A stretch of 5,456 bases of DNA from NCBI GenBank assembly GCA_003557965.1, contig PWND01000154.1, positions 1 through 5,456 of the forward strand, written 5' to 3'. The position numbers and the translations under genes were made by a program. The stretch comes from Bacteroidales bacterium (GTDB lineage: Bacteria; Bacteroidota; Bacteroidia; Bacteroidales; UBA7960). The notes beneath the pieces are model-generated. The model searched no databases and had not been told where the DNA came from. It saw nothing but the letters and a program-made list of their open reading frames with translations. Positions 4,740-5,456 of this stretch are shown here, one piece after another. The number at the start of each line of letters is the position of its first letter. The stretch's first letter is position 1.

Positions 4740-5456
4740 ATGACAGATTTATCTACAACTTACATGGGATTGAAGCTTCGCAACCCTATTATTGTTGGAA
4801 GTTCAGGACTTACACGTTCAATAGAAAACTTAACAGAAATAGAAAAAAGAGGTGCAGGTGCAGTAGTTCTAAAGTCACTCTTTGAGGAGCAAATAAACTA
4901 TGAGGCACAGAAGGTTTTATCTCATGATGAAATGCAAAATGCATATACTGAAGCACAAGATTATATCCAAAACTATGCTTCTTCCAACATGCTCGATGAA
5001 TATCTTGGCTTTATTCAGGAAGCAAAAAATACTGTTAATATTCCTGTTATTGCCAGTATAAATTGTGTAACTGCCAGCGAATGGACATCTTTTGCAAAGA
5101 AAATTCAGGATGCCGGTGCAGATGCTTTAGAGCTGAATGTATTTGCATTGCCCGCTGATAGTGACCTTGCTGGGGATAAATATGAAAAGGTGTATTTTGA
5201 TATTATTGAAAAAGTAAAAAAGGAATTAAGCATTCCTGTTGCACTAAAAATATCATATCATTTTTCAGGATTAGCTGAAATGATTAAAAAACTTTCATGG
5301 ACAGGAGTTAATGGTATAGTTATGTTTAACCGCTTTTACAGCCCTGACATTGATATTGAAGAAATGAAGCTTAAGCCGGCAAATATGTATAGTTCTCCCG
5401 AAGAAATTTCAATTCCGCTTAGATGGATTGCTATATTGTCTGATAAGGTTAAAATA
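4740..5456 (+). CDS. Dihydroorotate-dehydrogenase-like flavoprotein, 5' part
   Basis: The frame is open from ATG 4740 to the window end, giving 239 codons of a TIM-barrel protein related to class 1 dihydroorotate dehydrogenases (FMN-dependent, cytosolic). Family landmarks are YMGLKLRNPIIVGSSGLT at 8-25, VVLKSLFEEQ at 42-51 (K45 in the FMN-contacting position), VIASINC at 103-109, DALELNVFALP at 128-138, VALKIS at 167-172 and VMFNRF at 194-199. In true class 1 enzymes the loop reads ELNLSCPN, with Cys as catalytic base. Here E131-P138 reads ELNVFALP, so that position is Ala136. It therefore belongs with the DHOD-like proteins of unknown activity and should not be called pyrD. The start fits the usual N-terminus; the leader is A-rich and has no Shine-Dalgarno. 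The gene is divergent from the nucleoside kinase. About 90 C-terminal residues should lie beyond the window. Confidence 0.87.
   Translation, partial: MTDLSTTYMGLKLRNPIIVGSSGLTRSIENLTEIEKRGAGAVVLKSLFEEQINYEAQKVLSHDEMQNAYTEAQDYIQNYASSNMLDEYLGFIQEAKNTVNIPVIASINCVTASEWTSFAKKIQDAGADALELNVFALPADSDLAGDKYEKVYFDIIEKVKKELSIPVALKISYHFSGLAEMIKKLSWTGVNGIVMFNRFYSPDIDIEEMKLKPANMYSSPEEISIPLRWIAILSDKVKI

Noticed and set aside
3004..5456. Pyrimidine biosynthesis/salvage cluster (kinase plus dihydroorotate dehydrogenase)
   Set aside because: The genes are divergent, the DHOD-like protein lacks the catalytic Cys, and no other pyrimidine gene is present; proximity alone does not support a shared pathway.
1..5456. 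CRISPR array, insertion sequence, phage, toxin-antitoxin or defence system
   Set aside because: No spaced direct repeats, transposase, integrase, capsid, toxin or nuclease motifs occur on either strand; every long reading frame is accounted for by the six genes described.

Overview
The window looks like chromosomal DNA of a member of the Bacteroidota, probably Bacteroidales-like. It is strongly AT-rich, and the intergenic regions are richer still. Gene starts have no convincing Shine-Dalgarno sequences, and some have A-rich leaders. Sequences matching the Bacteroidota -7 promoter element (TAnnTTTG) lie upstream of four of the six genes. The protein families also fit: a uridine-kinase-like nucleoside kinase ending in PPTSILREFIGGSSFKY, a small CWC cysteine-rich protein, and a dihydroorotate-dehydrogenase-like flavoprotein. 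The phylum call is inference from these features; no 16S rRNA or ribosomal protein gene is present.

Layout. (1) Positions 3-266, minus: the N-terminus of carbamate kinase (arcC), stopped by an in-frame TAG exactly where the family has a conserved Gln. It is probably a pseudogene, or else a sequencing error. (2) 267-745: a 479-bp divergent intergenic region with no credible gene. It holds a nested set of inverted repeats (381-512), an AT-rich hairpin (577-604) and an 11-bp inverted repeat shared by the two divergent leaders. (3) 746-1270, plus: a membrane-anchored J-domain protein with a forced TTG start. (4) 1350-2687, minus: a B12-binding-domain radical SAM enzyme, convergent with the J-domain gene across 79 bp without a clear terminator. 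(5) 3004-4530 followed by 2811-2999, minus: a nucleoside kinase and a small CWC protein separated by 4 nt, almost certainly co-transcribed. (6) 4531-4739: a divergent promoter region. (7) 4740 to the window end, plus: the first 239 codons of a dihydroorotate-dehydrogenase-like protein that lacks the catalytic cysteine.

How the genes relate. No single pathway is evident. The kinase and the CWC protein form one transcription unit. The radical SAM gene follows on the same strand after 123 bp and appears to have its own promoter. That promoter and leader resemble those of the kinase closely (24 identical positions in a 27-bp alignment), which suggests shared regulation or an ancient duplication. 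The DHOD-like leader carries the same 9-bp ATATGTTTA. The window looks mainly like ordinary chromosome. The observations most worth checking are the amber codon in arcC, the shared promoter/leader box, the nested inverted repeats, and the divergent versions of two nucleotide-metabolism-type enzymes.
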